DNA of 21,175 bases from Hysterium pulicare CBS 123377 (taxonomy: Eukaryota; Ascomycota; Dothideomycetes; Hysteriales; Hysteriaceae): positions 1 through 21,175 of the forward strand of contig AJFK01000493.1 of the NCBI GenBank assembly GCA_000467715.1, in the 5' to 3' direction. The notes under the pieces are model-generated. The model was not told where the DNA came from and searched no databases. It saw only the letters and a list, made by a program, of their open reading frames with translations. The translations under genes were made by a program, and so were the position numbers. This document shows, piece after piece, positions 21,001 to 21,175 of the stretch; the first letter of the stretch is position 1; each line of letters starts with the position of its first letter.

Positions 21001-21175
21001 GCTGCTAATAGAGACGTAAATTAAGTAAAGGCAACAGGCAACTATATAAAGAAGAATTGCAACTTTTAAGAAAAGTATCTTAAAAAGAGATATAAAACTT
21101 CTTTTAGTTATATATGTATATATATTTAATTTAATATATATACTTCTTTTAAATTAAATATAGTACTTTTAAATT
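21001..21175. repeat. AT-rich tract with inverted and direct repeats
   Basis: The last 115 bases contain only 14 G or C. Within it are an 11-bp perfect inverted repeat (GTATATATATT 21116-21126, AATATATATAC 21133-21143, 6-base spacer) and a direct repeat ACTTCTTTTA at 21097-21106 and 21142-21151. This looks like the rim of an AT-rich, possibly RIP-degraded, block; no coding remnant is readable. Confidence 0.6.

Overview
The window reads as nuclear DNA of a filamentous ascomycete (Pezizomycotina; I cannot fix the class from sequence alone). It has short introns of about 46-101 bp, mostly with GT...AG ends and CTNA-type branch sites, compact intergenic spaces, pyrimidine-rich leaders, and proteins of clear fungal type. 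Nine protein-coding genes can be modelled, and all appear intact once introns are placed. Almost all of them look broken, truncated or wrongly ended if only unspliced reading frames are read.

Layout, left to right: an AT-rich left edge (1-100); dihydroxyacetone kinase (605-2654, +); convergent to it, spliceosomal Sm D2 (2796-3332, -); divergent from Sm D2, a 1224-residue Ams2/Spt21-type GATA factor (3860-7691, +); convergent to that, a coiled-coil and acidic protein that may be a Mediator tail subunit (8157-9302, -); divergent from it, a three-RRM TIA-1/Pub1-type RNA-binding protein (10302-11991, +); Pif1 DNA helicase (13007-15801, +); a DUF1749/SidJ-like alpha/beta hydrolase (16204-17154, +); a short-chain dehydrogenase of the naphthol/versicolorin reductase type (17784-18657, -); a SurE-type phosphatase/nucleotidase (19349-20516, +); and a strongly AT-rich right edge (about 21000-21175).

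The genes form no operon or biosynthetic cluster. Five of the nine act in nucleic-acid biology: splicing, histone-gene transcription, probably Mediator, mRNA binding, and replication/telomere helicase. Two of those, the GATA factor and Pif1, have CACGTG and ACGCGT motifs close together upstream, which could suit G1/S control but occur at about chance frequency. The others are metabolic: DHA phosphorylation, ester hydrolysis, ketone reduction and phosphate-ester hydrolysis.

I see no CRISPR array, tRNA, rRNA, virus-like gene or intact transposon. I found no clearly new biological system. The points most worth a second look are a probable dual-start (mitochondrial/nuclear) Pif1, a GATA finger with a 72-residue loop, tandem splice acceptors in two genes, and very small first coding exons.
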